Source: Moraxella sp. ZY210820
GTDB taxonomy: Bacteria > Pseudomonadota > Gammaproteobacteria > Pseudomonadales > Moraxellaceae
Reading direction: 5' to 3'
Length of the DNA: 64,000 nucleotides
Assembly: GCF_030674635.1 (NCBI RefSeq)
Contig: NZ_CP089978.1
Coordinates: forward strand, 2,108,001-2,172,000
Under the pieces are notes generated by a model. That model ran no database searches and had not been told where the DNA came from. It saw only the letters and a program-made list of their open reading frames with translations. Each line of letters starts with the position of its first letter. Within the stretch, counting starts at the first letter, position 1. A program made the position numbers and the translations under genes. This document shows positions 1-11,464 of the stretch, piece after piece.

Positions 1-461
1 AAAACCAATGCCAAACGCAAACGTAATAAATCATACTGTGGATATTTTTCCAAAATCTGTTGATAACTATGGATTGCCTCAAGATAACGTTGTTGATGTT
101 CAGCCTTGACAGCATTTGCCCAAGTGAGTAGATTATCATCGATATATTGTTTATCTAATTTTTGATATAAATCAAGTAAATAAATACTATTTTCCACATG
201 ATGATAAGTCAATGCTGATAATAATGTGTGTTGTAATAGAGCAGGTTGTTGTAATAATTGCTGTTCATCAAGATGAATTTGTTGGCTTGATGTCGTTGCT
301 ATAGACACTGTAGGTGTCATTTCTGTATTGGGCAAAGTATCGTATTGTTGTAGTTTTTCATCTTGCAAACGGCGGTCGTCTAGCTGAGATAGAGTTTGAG
401 CAGATACATTTAATGAAAATTGCAATGTACTGATTAAAATAAATAAATTAATTTTTTTCAT
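1..461 (-). CDS. Slam-like surface lipoprotein assembly modulator, N-terminal part (cut by window edge)
   Basis: The reading frame starts with ATG at 461 and runs off the left edge, giving about 153 residues. It begins with a typical signal peptide (MKK, a hydrophobic run, then Val-Ser-Ala-Gln around residue 20-24). A Gln-rich linker follows, then a helical segment with TPR character: LTYHHVENSIYLLDLYQKL, then LLTWANAVKA, then YLEAIHSYQQILEKYP. That pattern matches the periplasmic TPR domain that precedes the DUF560 beta-barrel of Slam proteins, which move surface lipoproteins across the outer membrane in Neisseria and Moraxella. The barrel itself lies outside the window, so the call is inference from the N-terminal pattern; another TPR-containing outer-membrane protein is possible. 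Confidence 0.55.
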   Translation of the reverse strand, partial: MKKINLFILISTLQFSLNVSAQTLSQLDDRRLQDEKLQQYDTLPNTEMTPTVSIATTSSQQIHLDEQQLLQQPALLQHTLLSALTYHHVENSIYLLDLYQKLDKQYIDDNLLTWANAVKAEHQQRYLEAIHSYQQILEKYPQYDLLRLRLALV

Positions 462-552
462 AGATACAATACTTTTAAATGTAAAATATAATCATTTATG
501 ATAATATATTTGATTATAAGTATCAATCCAAAAACTCAGAATATTCATCATC

Positions 553-593
553 AAAAAAGTATGCCAAAAAGATTGACTCTCCTAGCATACTTT
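553..593 (-). terminator. Rho-independent terminator downstream of galE
   Basis: On the minus strand a 9-bp stem (AAAGTATGC / GCATACTTT) with a roughly 20-nt loop is followed by a T-run. It closes the galU-ugd-pgi-galE side of transcription. Confidence 0.6.
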
Positions 594-611
594 ATAATTT
601 CAATTTCTAAA

Positions 612-1631
612 CTATTCACGATAACCATTCGGATTATTTTTTTGCCAATTCCAGCTATCACGCAACATTTCTGTTAAGCCAAATTGAGCTTGCCAGTTGA
701 GTTCATCTTTGGCACGTTGTGGATTAGCAAAAGAAATCGCCACATCGCCTGCACGGCGTGGAGCAAATTCAAATGGAATTTCAACACCATTCACTTGCTC
801 AAAAGTATTTTTGATTTGTAACACAGAATAGCCATTGCCAGTACCGATATTCCATGCACGGCAACCGCTATGTTGCAAACGATAATTTAACGCAAACAAA
901 TGAGCATTTGCCAAATCCACAACATGAATATAATCACGCACGCCCGTACCATCTTCCGTTGGATAATCATGACCATAAATCGATAATTTTTCACGGCGAC
1001 CTACAGCCACTTGTGTTACATAAGGCATTAAATTATTTGGAATATCTTGCGGGTCTTCACCAATTTGTCCACTGGCATGAGCCCCAACTGGATTAAAATA
1101 TCGCAATAATGCCACTGACCAACGCTCATCAGTCTGTGCGGTTTTTTGTAAAATTTGCTCACAAATCAACTTAGTATAGCCATAATTATTACTTGGCATA
1201 CCTGTTGGCATATCTTCATTCAGTGGTGAAATATTCGCTTCATCATACACTGTTGCTGATGAACTAAATACAATAGTATAAACCCCTGCACGTTGCATGG
1301 CTTTCACTAATTGCACCGTACCAGAAATATTATTTTCAAAATAAATCAACGGTTTTTGCTGACTTTCGCCCACTGCTTTTAAACCTGCAAAATGAATCAC
1401 CGCATCTATTTTGTGTTTTTGGAAAATATCATCCAATAATTCAGCATCTAAAATATCGCCACGCACAAATGTTAGCGTTTTGCCTGTAATCTGTTCTACA
1501 CGTTGTAATGACACCTCACTACTATTGGATAAATTATCCACCACAACCACATCATGCCCTGCGTTTAATAATTCTACGCAAGTATGCGAGCCAATATAAC
1601 CCGCTCCACCTGTGACTAAAATATTAGCCAT
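612..1631 (-). CDS. galE: UDP-glucose 4-epimerase
   Basis: 339 residues, the usual length for GalE, which interconverts UDP-glucose and UDP-galactose (or their N-acetyl forms) in the cytoplasm. The NAD-binding Rossmann motif GGAGYIGSH is at residues 8-16. The short-chain dehydrogenase catalytic pair is Y150-x-x-x-K154, with the SSSATVY serine segment at 123-129. The start codon overlaps the end of pgi by 8 bases, so the two genes are translationally coupled. The neighbouring pgi, ugd-like and galU genes make this a sugar-nucleotide supply block for the surface polysaccharide further along. Gne-like activity on UDP-GlcNAc cannot be separated from GalE by eye. Confidence 0.95.
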   Translation of the reverse strand: MANILVTGGAGYIGSHTCVELLNAGHDVVVVDNLSNSSEVSLQRVEQITGKTLTFVRGDILDAELLDDIFQKHKIDAVIHFAGLKAVGESQQKPLIYFENNISGTVQLVKAMQRAGVYTIVFSSSATVYDEANISPLNEDMPTGMPSNNYGYTKLICEQILQKTAQTDERWSVALLRYFNPVGAHASGQIGEDPQDIPNNLMPYVTQVAVGRREKLSIYGHDYPTEDGTGVRDYIHVVDLANAHLFALNYRLQHSGCRAWNIGTGNGYSVLQIKNTFEQVNGVEIPFEFAPRRAGDVAISFANPQRAKDELNWQAQFGLTEMLRDSWNWQKNNPNGYRE

Positions 1632-3270
1632 GACTTTTCTCCAAAAATAATTTTAATAAGCCTTGTGTTGAGCTATCTAATGCGGATAAATCATCGTGCG
1701 TGCGGTTTAAAATCGGTAAAATTTGATTGGCGATTTCTTTACCTTTTTCCACGCCCCATTGGTCAAATGGATTGATATTCCACATCACCGATTGTACAAA
1801 CACTTTATGTTCATACAAGGCAATCAACATTCCCAAACTATATGGATTTAACTCTTTTAATAAAATGGTACTACTTGGTTGATTACCTGCATATTGTTTA
1901 TATTCTGGCAAGTTCCGCAACTCATTGGCATCGAGTGCCTGATTACCAAAAGCCAATAAACGAGATTGAGCCAAACAATTTGAAATGGCTAAGTGATGTT
2001 GTTCGGCTAAGGCTTCAGCATTTTCCGCATAAGTGTATTGTTGAGCATTATATCGGCGAATTGGTGCGATAAAATCACAACTCACCGCCTGCGTGCCTTG
2101 ATGCAACAACTGATAAAAAGCGTGTTGAGCATTCGGTCCGACATCGCCCCAAATAATCGGACAAGTGCCATAATTCACTTTATCATGATTACGTTGAATG
2201 GATTTACCATTGGATTCCATTTCCAACTGTTGCAGATACGGTGCAAAATATTTTAAACGTCCATCATACGGTAAAATGGCATGGGTTTGCATATTGAGAA
2301 AATTGCTATTCCAAATCCCGATTAACGCCATCAACACAGGAATATTATGGCGAAAATCTGCCGTACGGAAATGTTGGTCTATCGCATACGCCCCAGCTAA
2401 AAATTGCTTAAACCCTTCCACACCAATGGTTAGCATAATCGGTAAACCAATACCCGACCACAAGGAATAACGACCGCCAACCCAATCCCACAATAAAAAG
2501 CGATTTTGTGGTGCAATACCCCAATCTGCCATTTTATCAACACGAGTAGAAATACCAATAAAATGATTTTTTAATACCGCAGGACGTTGCCCAAGAGATT
2601 TTTCCAACCATAAACGCACCGTTTGTGCATTGGATAAAGTATCAATCGTACCAAATGATTTTGATGAAATAATAAACAACGTAGTTTCTGGACGTAACTG
2701 ATGCAATAAATCTGATAATTGGCTACCGTCCATCGTGGATACAAAATGTACATTCAACGTTTTGGCGGTTTTTTGTTTAAAATCCGACAATGCGGTGCTT
2801 GCCATCAACGGTCCTAAATCTGAACCGCCCACGCCAATATTGACCACATCTTGAATCACTTCACCAGTCGCCCCACGAGCCTGACCTGCATGAATTTTAT
2901 TCACCAATTCATACAAACGTTCCAGTTGAGCGTGAACTTTTTCCACCAAATCGGGAAATTCTTGATTATCGGCAGGTAAACGCAATGCCCAGTGCATCGC
3001 TGCCCGTTTTTCGGTATAGTTAATCGCTTCAGTTGAAAATAAACATTCTATCCATGTGGATAAATCTTGTTGTCTGGCACTTTCCAACAATTCATTTAAT
3101 ACATCTTCATTGACACGTTGTTTACTATAATCAAAAATTAAACCGTTTAAATTCAAACTATAATCTTGAAAGCGATTCTTATGTTGGGCAAATAATTCAG
3201 TTAAATGCACATAGTGCATCTGTTGAGCCATACGATACAGATTTTGAATTTCAGGATTGGTTTTAATCAT
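1624..3270 (-). CDS. pgi: Glucose-6-phosphate isomerase
   Basis: 548 residues, matching bacterial Pgi, which interconverts glucose-6-phosphate and fructose-6-phosphate. Family signatures are intact: GVGGSDLGP near residue 147, the phosphate-binding [10 protein letters not shown] near 204, and [13 protein letters not shown] near 265. The start overlaps the stop of the upstream ugd-like gene by 4 bases, and the end overlaps galE, so transcription as one operon is very likely. In Acinetobacter the same gene (gpi) sits beside ugd and gne in the capsule locus, so here it probably feeds hexose phosphate into nucleotide-sugar synthesis as well as central metabolism. Confidence 0.96.
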   Translation of the reverse strand: MIKTNPEIQNLYRMAQQMHYVHLTELFAQHKNRFQDYSLNLNGLIFDYSKQRVNEDVLNELLESARQQDLSTWIECLFSTEAINYTEKRAAMHWALRLPADNQEFPDLVEKVHAQLERLYELVNKIHAGQARGATGEVIQDVVNIGVGGSDLGPLMASTALSDFKQKTAKTLNVHFVSTMDGSQLSDLLHQLRPETTLFIISSKSFGTIDTLSNAQTVRLWLEKSLGQRPAVLKNHFIGISTRVDKMADWGIAPQNRFLLWDWVGGRYSLWSGIGLPIMLTIGVEGFKQFLAGAYAIDQHFRTADFRHNIPVLMALIGIWNSNFLNMQTHAILPYDGRLKYFAPYLQQLEMESNGKSIQRNHDKVNYGTCPIIWGDVGPNAQHAFYQLLHQGTQAVSCDFIAPIRRYNAQQYTYAENAEALAEQHHLAISNCLAQSRLLAFGNQALDANELRNLPEYKQYAGNQPSSTILLKELNPYSLGMLIALYEHKVFVQSVMWNINPFDQWGVEKGKEIANQILPILNRTHDDLSALDSSTQGLLKLFLEKSHG

Positions 3271-4529
3271 TCTCGTCCTACTCCCATATACACTAAACCT
3301 TGTAAACGCATGAAATATGGGTCATAAATATTGCGTCCATCTAAAATCAACGGATGTTTCATTTTATGTTTTAATTGTTGAAAATCTGGGCTGTAATACT
3401 CTTTCCATGCAGTCATCACACACAACGCATCGGCATTTTCTATCGCTTGATAAGCATCGGTACAAAGGATTAAATTCTCTTTTGAGCCATAATGTTGTTC
3501 AATCACCATTAAGGCTTGCGGGTCGTGCAGTTGCACAGTTGCCCCTTGTGCAAATAAGGCATCTAATAACACTAAGGTTGGCGAATATTCAATGCGAGCA
3601 GTATTTTCTTTGAACGATGCTCCCCAAATGGCAATGGTGCGTCCGTGTAAATCACCTTGATAATATTGCCATAATTTGCGGAATAACACTTCTTTTTGTG
3701 CTTCGTTAATCTGCCACACTTGCTCCAATAGGCGGCTTTTTGCCCCTGTATTGGACACGGTATTGGCTAAAGTTAAGACATCATTGCAGAAATTTTCACC
3801 ACCAAAGCCCACACCAGCCGATAAATATACCGAACCAATGCGATTATCCGCCCCTAAACCTTGCTGAACATTAAGAATATCAATGCCTAATTTTTCAGCA
3901 ACTTGAGCCAAATCATTCATATAACTGATACGAGTTGCCAACATTCCAGAAATGCTCAATTTGGTAAATTCAGCATCTAAAATCGGCATCATCAAAAATT
4001 GTTGGCTTAATGGGAAAAATGGACGCAATAATTCTTGCATCAAACGCTGTACACGGTCTTGCTCTTGTTGCACACCGATAATGATTTGTTTTAATTGCAC
4101 AAAACTGGAAATCGCTCGTCCTTCTTGAATAATATCAGGCAGATATGCCCAATCATCTTTAGGTGCGAATTGGCTTAAATGATGCGTGGCATTTAAACCA
4201 AAAGTACAACCGTTAATCATCAATTTTGGACGCACTTCAACACGGTCAGCCAAATGACGAATGTATTGCTCGGCAAGCGATTTTTCCGACACATTTAAGG
4301 CGAAAAAATAAACATCTGTCTGTAATGGCACATCATCTAAACTGCCAATCGTCAGCTGTTCTTTGTTGGCTTGGGAGACTAAGAGCTGATTGAGTTGCTC
4401 ATCAGCGACATATTGCACCAAGTCATCGTGTGGCGTTTCCACACACCAAAATACTTGATGCCCTGATTCTGCCCATAGCCCTGCCATCACGCCTGCGTAG
4501 AGCGTTTGTCCAAAAATTGCGATTTTCAT
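3267..4529 (-). CDS. ugd: UDP-glucose 6-dehydrogenase-like protein (divergent)
   Basis: 420 residues with the three-domain layout of UDP-glucose/GDP-mannose dehydrogenases. There is an N-terminal nucleotide-binding domain ([15 protein letters not shown] in place of the usual GxGYVG), a central domain ([23 protein letters not shown]) and a C-terminal UDP-binding domain ([17 protein letters not shown]). Position between galU and pgi suggests it makes UDP-glucuronate. It is unusual in the active-site loop. The canonical GGSCFPKD is replaced by GGENFCND, so the nucleophilic Cys position is Asn and a Cys occurs two residues later. The Asn of the usual KxxxN motif is Ser. It may be a diverged active enzyme, or one with altered function. 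Confidence 0.75.
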   Translation of the reverse strand: MKIAIFGQTLYAGVMAGLWAESGHQVFWCVETPHDDLVQYVADEQLNQLLVSQANKEQLTIGSLDDVPLQTDVYFFALNVSEKSLAEQYIRHLADRVEVRPKLMINGCTFGLNATHHLSQFAPKDDWAYLPDIIQEGRAISSFVQLKQIIIGVQQEQDRVQRLMQELLRPFFPLSQQFLMMPILDAEFTKLSISGMLATRISYMNDLAQVAEKLGIDILNVQQGLGADNRIGSVYLSAGVGFGGENFCNDVLTLANTVSNTGAKSRLLEQVWQINEAQKEVLFRKLWQYYQGDLHGRTIAIWGASFKENTARIEYSPTLVLLDALFAQGATVQLHDPQALMVIEQHYGSKENLILCTDAYQAIENADALCVMTAWKEYYSPDFQQLKHKMKHPLILDGRNIYDPYFMRLQGLVYMGVGRE

Positions 4530-4596
4530 AATTTACCTATAACTAATAAGATATTGATATATTTATCAATATCTTATCTTTTAAATCACCAATCTA

Positions 4597-4842
4597 TCAG
4601 GCATACACAGCTCGAATTAAACGATTAATGACTTGTTTTTCCTTAGCGTTTGTTTGTAATTGAGCTAAAATTTGCAAGACATCATCATCAAATAACTCAT
4701 TGATATTTAAGTTATTTGACTGTTGTGCCAATGCTTCATCTCGGGCTTTATTTGCTTTATATTTTTGCAAAATTTTAGGTTCTACCGCTTTTGCTCGAGA
4801 CATTTCAAACTGTTGATAATAACTGACTAAATCATCATGCAT
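4597..4842 (-). CDS. brnA: BrnA-type antitoxin
   Basis: 81 residues when started at the ATG at 4842, chosen because AAGGAG lies just upstream at standard spacing; a longer frame to 4917 overlaps the toxin gene heavily. The protein is Lys/Gln/Asp-rich, begins MHDDLVSYYQQFEMSRAK, and ends in a helical segment. Its start overlaps the last codons of the BrnT-like gene, the normal order of BrnTA modules (toxin first). BrnA proteins neutralise BrnT and repress the operon. Identification rests mainly on the partner gene, because the antitoxin sequence itself is divergent. Confidence 0.6.
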   Translation of the reverse strand: MHDDLVSYYQQFEMSRAKAVEPKILQKYKANKARDEALAQQSNNLNINELFDDDVLQILAQLQTNAKEKQVINRLIRAVYA

Positions 4843-5134
4843 TTTGGTACTCCTTAACTTGTTGAGCAGTTGGCTTAAAGGCGATAATAATCGTAATGCT
4901 ATCTTCATCAGACTCAAACCATACCACTGTTAATAACCGCCCTTGATTGGTCATACCTATCGTAATCATGCGTAATTCATCATAATCAAAACGGTCATCA
5001 ACCATACTATAATGCAAGGCATCATTAAATACTGAAATCACTTCATCGAAATCAATATTTCTATCATCATACACCAATTTATATTTATTGTCATTCCAAT
5101 AAAAATAAATCCCATGTTTAAATTTGACTGGCAT
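4835..5134 (-). CDS. brnT: BrnT-type ribonuclease toxin
   Basis: 99 residues. The pattern YFYWNDNKYKL, then a Phe/Asp-Glu helix (FDEVISVFNDALHY), then a DDRFDYDELRMITIGMTNQGRLLTVVW core and IIIAFKPTAQQVKEY, matches the BrnT fold (a RelE-like RNase). The module sits between galU and the ugd-like gene, interrupting what is usually a contiguous sugar-nucleotide block. It appears intact, in contrast with several other toxin-antitoxin genes in this window. Confidence 0.75.
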   Translation of the reverse strand: MPVKFKHGIYFYWNDNKYKLVYDDRNIDFDEVISVFNDALHYSMVDDRFDYDELRMITIGMTNQGRLLTVVWFESDEDSITIIIAFKPTAQQVKEYQNA

Positions 5135-5146
5135 ATGAACTCTACA

Positions 5147-6025
5147 TTACAACTTTAATTCACGAATTAACTGTTTAAAATCATCGCCTAATTTTTGATG
5201 TTCCACGCCATAATGCAACACTGCTTTGAGATAGCCCAATTTACTACCACAATCAAAAGTTTGCCCTTGCATACGATAGGCTTCCACACTGTCGGTTTGT
5301 TGGAGCATGGCGATGGCATCGGTGAGTTGAATTTCATTGCCTGCACCTTTTGGCGTTTGTTCTAATAAATTCATAATCTTAGCAGGTAAAATATAGCGAC
5401 CTACCACAGATAAATTTGATGGAGCTTCACCAATGTTTGGTTTTTCTACAATCCCTCGCATGATGATACTTTGACCTTCTGCAGGTATGTCTGCCACATC
5501 AACAATACCATACTGATTCACCATATCATCTGGCACAGATTCAACCATAATTTGAGCTGAATTAGACTGTTGATAACGCTCAATCATACACGCTAAATCA
5601 TTCTTAGCAGTTGTATTTTTCACCAATACATCGGGCAATAACACCGCAAAATCATCATCACCCACCACCGATTTTGCACATAATACCGCATGACCTAAAC
5701 CCAATGGTTTTGGCTGACGCACACTCACAATACTCACATTTGACGGAATAATTTCGGTAATTTCCGCCAATAAATCAAACTTTTTCTTTTCGGTCAATGT
5801 TGTTTCTAATTCAAAATGGCTATCAAAATAGTTTTCAATCGCACTTTTTGATGAATGTGTTACCAAGATAATCTGCTCTATGCCTGCTTGAACCGCTTCA
5901 CGCACCACATATTCAATCGCAGGTCTATCGACCACTGTAACCATCTCTTTGGGAATAGACTTGCTCGCAGGTAAAAAACGGGTTCCTAAACCTGCAACTG
6001 GGAGTATCGCTTTCTTAATCATCAT
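5147..6025 (-). CDS. galU: UTP-glucose-1-phosphate uridylyltransferase
   Basis: 292 residues, the family's normal length. The N-terminal nucleotide-binding signature is AVLPVAGLGTRFLPASKSIPKE-like at residues 6-25 (AILPVAGLGTRFLP). A central VEKP motif (GIVEKPNIGEAPSN) and the C-terminal FDCGSKLGYLKA segment bind sugar phosphate. GalU makes UDP-glucose from UTP and glucose-1-phosphate, the precursor for GalE, Ugd and glycosyltransferases. It is separated from the next sugar-nucleotide gene by the BrnTA pair. The start used gives MMIKKAILP; the second Met is an equally good start. Confidence 0.95.
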   Translation of the reverse strand: MMIKKAILPVAGLGTRFLPASKSIPKEMVTVVDRPAIEYVVREAVQAGIEQIILVTHSSKSAIENYFDSHFELETTLTEKKKFDLLAEITEIIPSNVSIVSVRQPKPLGLGHAVLCAKSVVGDDDFAVLLPDVLVKNTTAKNDLACMIERYQQSNSAQIMVESVPDDMVNQYGIVDVADIPAEGQSIIMRGIVEKPNIGEAPSNLSVVGRYILPAKIMNLLEQTPKGAGNEIQLTDAIAMLQQTDSVEAYRMQGQTFDCGSKLGYLKAVLHYGVEHQKLGDDFKQLIRELKL

Positions 6026-6159
6026 TATCTCTAATATTTTTTACATGGTCATGTTATCTCATGAACTTTATGCATAATACATCTAAATACAACAAAATTC
6101 ATAAAATAAAGCTTATGTGTGTATTTTACACAAGTTTTTTCATCATCAAACTTAACTTA

Positions 6160-7302
<1,143 letters not shown>

Positions 7303-7305
7303 TCA

Positions 7306-7785
7306 TTAACGATGGAATAAACGTGCTTTATCACGTTGCCAATCACGGTCTTTTTCACTTGCACGCTTATCATGCAATTGCTTACCTTTTACTAAAACAA
7401 TTTCTAACTTAACCAAATGTCCTTTCCAATAACACGCTAATGGCACACAAGAATAGCCTTTTTGATTGACTGCTCCCATCAATTTATCTAACTCTCTGCG
7501 TGATAACAATAATTTGCGTGTACGTGTTGCTTCTGCAACCACATGTGTCGATGCTGATAATAACGGCTGAATTTGTGCACCAAATAAAAATGCTTCACCA
7601 TTTTTAAAAATCACATAGCTTTCGACCAAACTCATTCGCCCAGCACGCAATGATTTGACTTCCCAACCTTGTAAAGACATTCCAGCTTCAAATTTTTCTT
7701 CAATAAAATAATCATGTCTAGCACGTTTATTTTGTGCAATCGTACCGCCAGATGATTTTTTTACCACTTTTGCTTTTGTCATCAT
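7306..7785 (-). CDS. smpB: SsrA-binding protein (trans-translation)
   Basis: 159 residues. SmpB binds tmRNA and brings it to stalled ribosomes. The characteristic [29 protein letters not shown] region is at residues 19-47, and the basic C-terminal tail [20 protein letters not shown] is at 139-158. The SmpB tail inserts into the vacant mRNA channel. Divergent to coaD across a 130-base AT-rich interval that must hold both promoters. The tmRNA gene itself is not in the window. Confidence 0.96.
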   Translation of the reverse strand: MMTKAKVVKKSSGGTIAQNKRARHDYFIEEKFEAGMSLQGWEVKSLRAGRMSLVESYVIFKNGEAFLFGAQIQPLLSASTHVVAEATRTRKLLLSRRELDKLMGAVNQKGYSCVPLACYWKGHLVKLEIVLVKGKQLHDKRASEKDRDWQRDKARLFHR

Positions 7786-7907
7786 TACACTCTGATGTAT
7801 CGTAAAATAAAGTACATTGTCGCATATTTAGCAAAAAATCGCTAGACTGAAAAAATTAACATTTCTCTCAATTTTTGTTAAAATACGCATTTTAAAATTT
7901 TCAATAG

Positions 7908-8685
<778 letters not shown>

Positions 8686-8715
8686 ACAAATACTACTATC
8701 TGCCTATGATACAAA

Positions 8716-8989
8716 CTAAGATTGACTTAACATCGCTTGACGTAAGGTTTGATTAATTAACGTTTGATAGCCACGCTCGCCAGCTTGATTTTTAAAAAAT
8801 TCAATAATATCTGGATCTAAAGCAATGCTAATACGTTGCTTTTTAAGCGTTTTTTTTCACTTGACGTTGCCATGTTGCTTTATCAACAGGCTTACCAGCA
8901 ACCTTAAAAACTGCACGGTCAATATCCTCTTGCGTAAATTCAGGATAATCATCAAAGGTTTCTTTAGCTTCATCCCAAATAAATTGCAT
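8716..8989 (-). pseudogene. BrnA-family antitoxin gene, frameshifted
   Basis: From ATG 8989 the frame reads MQFIWDEAKETFDDYPEFTQ and continues to VKKN-Ala-stop at an A8 tract on the coding strand. Removing one A restores a frame that continues KKTLKKQRISIALDPDIIEF, then FFKNQAGERGYQTLINQTLR and ends at 8716, a classic BrnA C-terminus (IALDPDIIEFFK / GYQTLINQTLR). The total of 274 bases is 3n+1, consistent with one inserted A. No BrnT toxin is found beside it. It is either a decayed orphan antitoxin, a homopolymer sequencing error, or a slippage-controlled gene. Confidence 0.75.
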
Positions 8990-9083
8990 AACATATCACT
9001 TGTTATCAATAATATATATCATTATACATATTTATTAAACGAACTCAAGTGAAAAAACACTATCCCAACCTAGTAAAATCCAT

Positions 9084-9089
9084 TATAAT
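9084..9089 (+). promoter_or_regulatory. -10 box of rnpB
   Basis: A perfect TATAAT lies seven bases upstream of the predicted 5' end of RNase P RNA. No convincing -35 box is visible. Confidence 0.5.
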
Positions 9090-9096
9090 ATCGTCT

Positions 9097-9446
9097 GAAG
9101 TGAACTAGACGATCGCTGTTGTGGAGATCTCCGTGATTGAAACAAGAGAGGAAAGTCCGGGCTTTATAGGGCAAAAGTGCTAGGTAACGCCTAGGCAGTG
9201 TGAACTGACGGAAAGTGCAACAGAAAGTAAACCGCCGTGTAAACGGTAAGGGTGAAACGGCGAGGTAAGAGCTCACCGCATGACTGGCAACAGGACATGG
9301 CATGGTAAACCCCACTTAAAGCAAGACCAAATAGAAATCCAATGGTGCGGCCCGTACTGGATTTGGGTAGGTTGCTGGAGCGTATGAGTGATTGTACGCC
9401 TAGATGAATGATCGTCCTTGACAGAACCCGGCTTATCGGTTCACTT
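9097..9446 (+). ncRNA. rnpB: RNase P RNA, class A
   Basis: About 350 nt with the conserved bacterial type A landmarks. The 5' GAAGTGAACTAGACGATCGC pairs with the 3' region CCGGCTTATCGGTTCAC. The P4 strand GAGAGGAAAGTCCGGGCT is at about 9149-9166, and GACAGAACCCGGCTTA is near the 3' end. The core ACAGAAAGTAAACCGCC and GGTAAGGGTGAAACGGCGAG are also present. It is the catalytic RNA that matures tRNA 5' ends. Exact termini are estimated to within a few bases. Confidence 0.95.
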
Positions 9447-9508
9447 TTATTTTTTGCTGAATAATTAAACACTTAAAATAATCTAACAAGTTTTAATAAA
9501 AATTAAAC

Positions 9509-9537
9509 TTGACAATCTCCATTGAAAATAGCATAAT
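9509..9537 (+). promoter_or_regulatory. Sigma-70 promoter of tRNA-Met
   Basis: TTGACA, a 17-base spacer and CATAAT lie 18 bases before the tRNA. This is one of the clearest promoters in the window. Confidence 0.8.
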
Positions 9538-9554
9538 ACGTTCCACAAGTTTAA

Positions 9555-9631
9555 GGCTATGTAGCTCAGTTGGTTAGAGCACAGCACTCATAATGCTGGG
9601 GTCACAGGTTCAAGTCCAGTCATAGCCACCA
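9555..9631 (+). tRNA. tRNA-Met (CAT)
   Basis: 77 nt including an encoded CCA. The acceptor stem is GGCTATG/CATAGCC, with D-loop AGCTCAGTTGGTTAGAGC, anticodon loop CTCATAA and T-arm CAGGTTCAAGTCCAG. Anticodon CAT with a normal first base pair indicates elongator Met; an Ile2 tRNA with modified CAT cannot be fully excluded. Confidence 0.95.
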
Positions 9632-9638
9632 TTTTATA

Positions 9639-9669
9639 AGTTCATACCTCTCCGTATGAACTTTTTTTT
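9639..9669 (+). terminator. Terminator of tRNA-Met
   Basis: A 10-bp perfect stem AAGTTCATAC/GTATGAACTT is followed by a T8 run. Confidence 0.85.
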
Positions 9670-9691
9670 ATTTAATTTTGTGTATCATAAA

Positions 9692-9721
9692 AAATTAAAC
9701 GGCTATAATCACAAGCCGTTT
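9692..9721 (-). terminator. Terminator of dcd
   Basis: On the minus strand an 8-bp stem AAACGGCT/AGCCGTTT is followed by AATTTTTT. Confidence 0.75.
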
Positions 9722-9731
9722 AGATATTTAA

Positions 9732-10301
9732 TTAAGCCTTAGGAAGTGTAACGCCTGTTTGTCCTTGATATTTTCCACCCCTATCTTTATAAGATGTTTC
9801 ACACACTTCATCACTTTCAAAAAATAGCATTTGTGCTACACCCTCACCTGCATAAATACGTGCTGGCAAATTAGTCGTATTTGAAAATTCTAAAGTAACA
9901 TGACCCTCCCATTCTGGCTCAAGTGGTGTAACATTGACAATAATACCACAACGTGCATAAGTCGATTTACCTAAACATACAGTGAGAACATTTCGTGGGA
10001 TACGGAAATATTCAACCGTACGAGCTAAGGCAAATGAATTCGGCGGAATAATACATTCATCACCCACAATATCAATAAAGCTACGTTCATCAAAATTTTT
10101 AGGATCAACAATTGCTGAATGTACATTGGTAAAAACCTTAAACTCCCTTGCACAACGTACATCATAACCATAGCTAGATACACCATAAGACACGATTTTA
10201 TTACCTGTTTCATTTACTCTTACTTGCTGTGGAGCAAAAGGCTCAATCATGCCATATTGTTCGCTCATTTCACGAATCCAACGATCCGATTTTATACTCA
10301 T
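9732..10301 (-). CDS. dcd: dCTP deaminase
   Basis: 189 residues, the family's normal length. Dcd deaminates dCTP to dUTP, supplying the main dTMP route in gammaproteobacteria. The HxxS-like substrate region [12 protein letters not shown] is at about residues 38-49. [15 protein letters not shown] lies near 93 and the conserved core [33 protein letters not shown] is at about 110-142, with the catalytic Glu in EPEWEGH. The C-terminal [14 protein letters not shown] is typical. Divergent to oxyR. Confidence 0.96.
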   Translation of the reverse strand: MSIKSDRWIREMSEQYGMIEPFAPQQVRVNETGNKIVSYGVSSYGYDVRCAREFKVFTNVHSAIVDPKNFDERSFIDIVGDECIIPPNSFALARTVEYFRIPRNVLTVCLGKSTYARCGIIVNVTPLEPEWEGHVTLEFSNTTNLPARIYAGEGVAQMLFFESDEVCETSYKDRGGKYQGQTGVTLPKA

Positions 10302-10443
10302 AAAATATTACCTTAATATTGATATTGAGTATTATTTTACAATAAAATAACCTTAAAAACATATTTTTATTTTGGGAAATCTGTTATAAAATGGTATGAT
10401 ATAGCTATTTTTATCAATATGATGAATTGTATTAGGATTTGCT

Positions 10444-11355
10444 ATGGCAGCTTTACCATCATTAAGACAACTTTCTTATCTCGTAACTTTATCTGAAACT
10501 TTACACTTTACAGAAGCAGCTCGCCGTTCATTCGTTACCCAATCGACTTTATCAGGTGGTATCATGGAATTAGAGCGTTTATTAGGTGGAGTTTTAGTTG
10601 AGCGAGACCGACAAAATGTCCGTCTTACACCTCTTGGAGAAGAAGTCGTTGATCGTGCAAGAGTACTGTTAGCAGATGCTCAAGACTTAATGCGACTTAG
10701 CCGTGAAATGAGTGAGCCATTAACTGGTGATTTACACTTAGGTCTAATTCCAACGATTGCTCCTTTTATCCTATCTCCATTATTACACGCAGTACAACAA
10801 CATTTACCTAAAATCAAACTCTATCTCCATGAAATACAAAGTGAAGATGCTATAGAACAATTAGAACATGGACGTTTAGATATGGTGCTTTTAGCTCTAC
10901 CATTTGATACACGTAGTTTAAGAATTACTGAAATTAGAAAAGAACAATTATCTTTAATTGCTCATAAACAAGATTCTCAAGTTAGCCATGCAAAAAATAT
11001 TTTAGATTTAGATTTAAATCGTCTGATTTTATTAGAAGAAGGTCATTGTTTACGAGAACATGCACTTGCAGTTTGCCCTATTAATGAACGTAAAAATGAA
11101 CAGCGTCTTAAAGCAAGCTCATTACCAACGTTAATTGAAATGGTTTCATCAGGCTTAGGTTATACATTATTGCCAGAGGCTGCATTAAAAAGTCAATTAA
11201 TTCAATCTCATAATGATATTAACATACATAAATTAGAAGATGCTCCTAATCGTACCTTAGCCTTAGTTACACGAAAAAGTACACCTTTACATAATGAATT
11301 TGATGTCATTAGTAAGTTATTAAAAGAAATTATGAGTGATATTTTAGAAAAATAA
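10444..11355 (+). CDS. oxyR: LysR-family peroxide sensor OxyR
   Basis: 303 residues. An N-terminal winged helix-turn-helix (LSYLVTLSETLHFTEAARRS at about 10-29) precedes a periplasmic-binding-type regulatory domain. The redox pair is present: C202 in EEGHCLREH and C211 in ALAVC, aligning with Cys199 and Cys208 of E. coli OxyR. Peroxide oxidises this pair to a disulfide that switches the tetramer to activation of catalase and alkyl hydroperoxide reductase genes. The gene is monocistronic. Confidence 0.93.
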   Translation: MAALPSLRQLSYLVTLSETLHFTEAARRSFVTQSTLSGGIMELERLLGGVLVERDRQNVRLTPLGEEVVDRARVLLADAQDLMRLSREMSEPLTGDLHLGLIPTIAPFILSPLLHAVQQHLPKIKLYLHEIQSEDAIEQLEHGRLDMVLLALPFDTRSLRITEIRKEQLSLIAHKQDSQVSHAKNILDLDLNRLILLEEGHCLREHALAVCPINERKNEQRLKASSLPTLIEMVSSGLGYTLLPEAALKSQLIQSHNDINIHKLEDAPNRTLALVTRKSTPLHNEFDVISKLLKEIMSDILEK

Positions 11356-11374
11356 TACTCAATTCATAATACTA

Positions 11375-11402
11375 GAAACTAGATGGCTAAATGTCTAGTT
11401 TC
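11375..11402 (+). terminator. Hairpin downstream of oxyR
   Basis: A perfect 9-bp stem GAAACTAGA/TCTAGTTTC with a 10-nt loop. The T-rich stretch is delayed (ATTAAGATTTTT), so termination efficiency is uncertain. Confidence 0.5.
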
Positions 11403-11464
11403 ATTAAGATTTTTATCATTTCTTTTACTATCAATAACTTTCTAAATTTATTTATCCATTTCTA

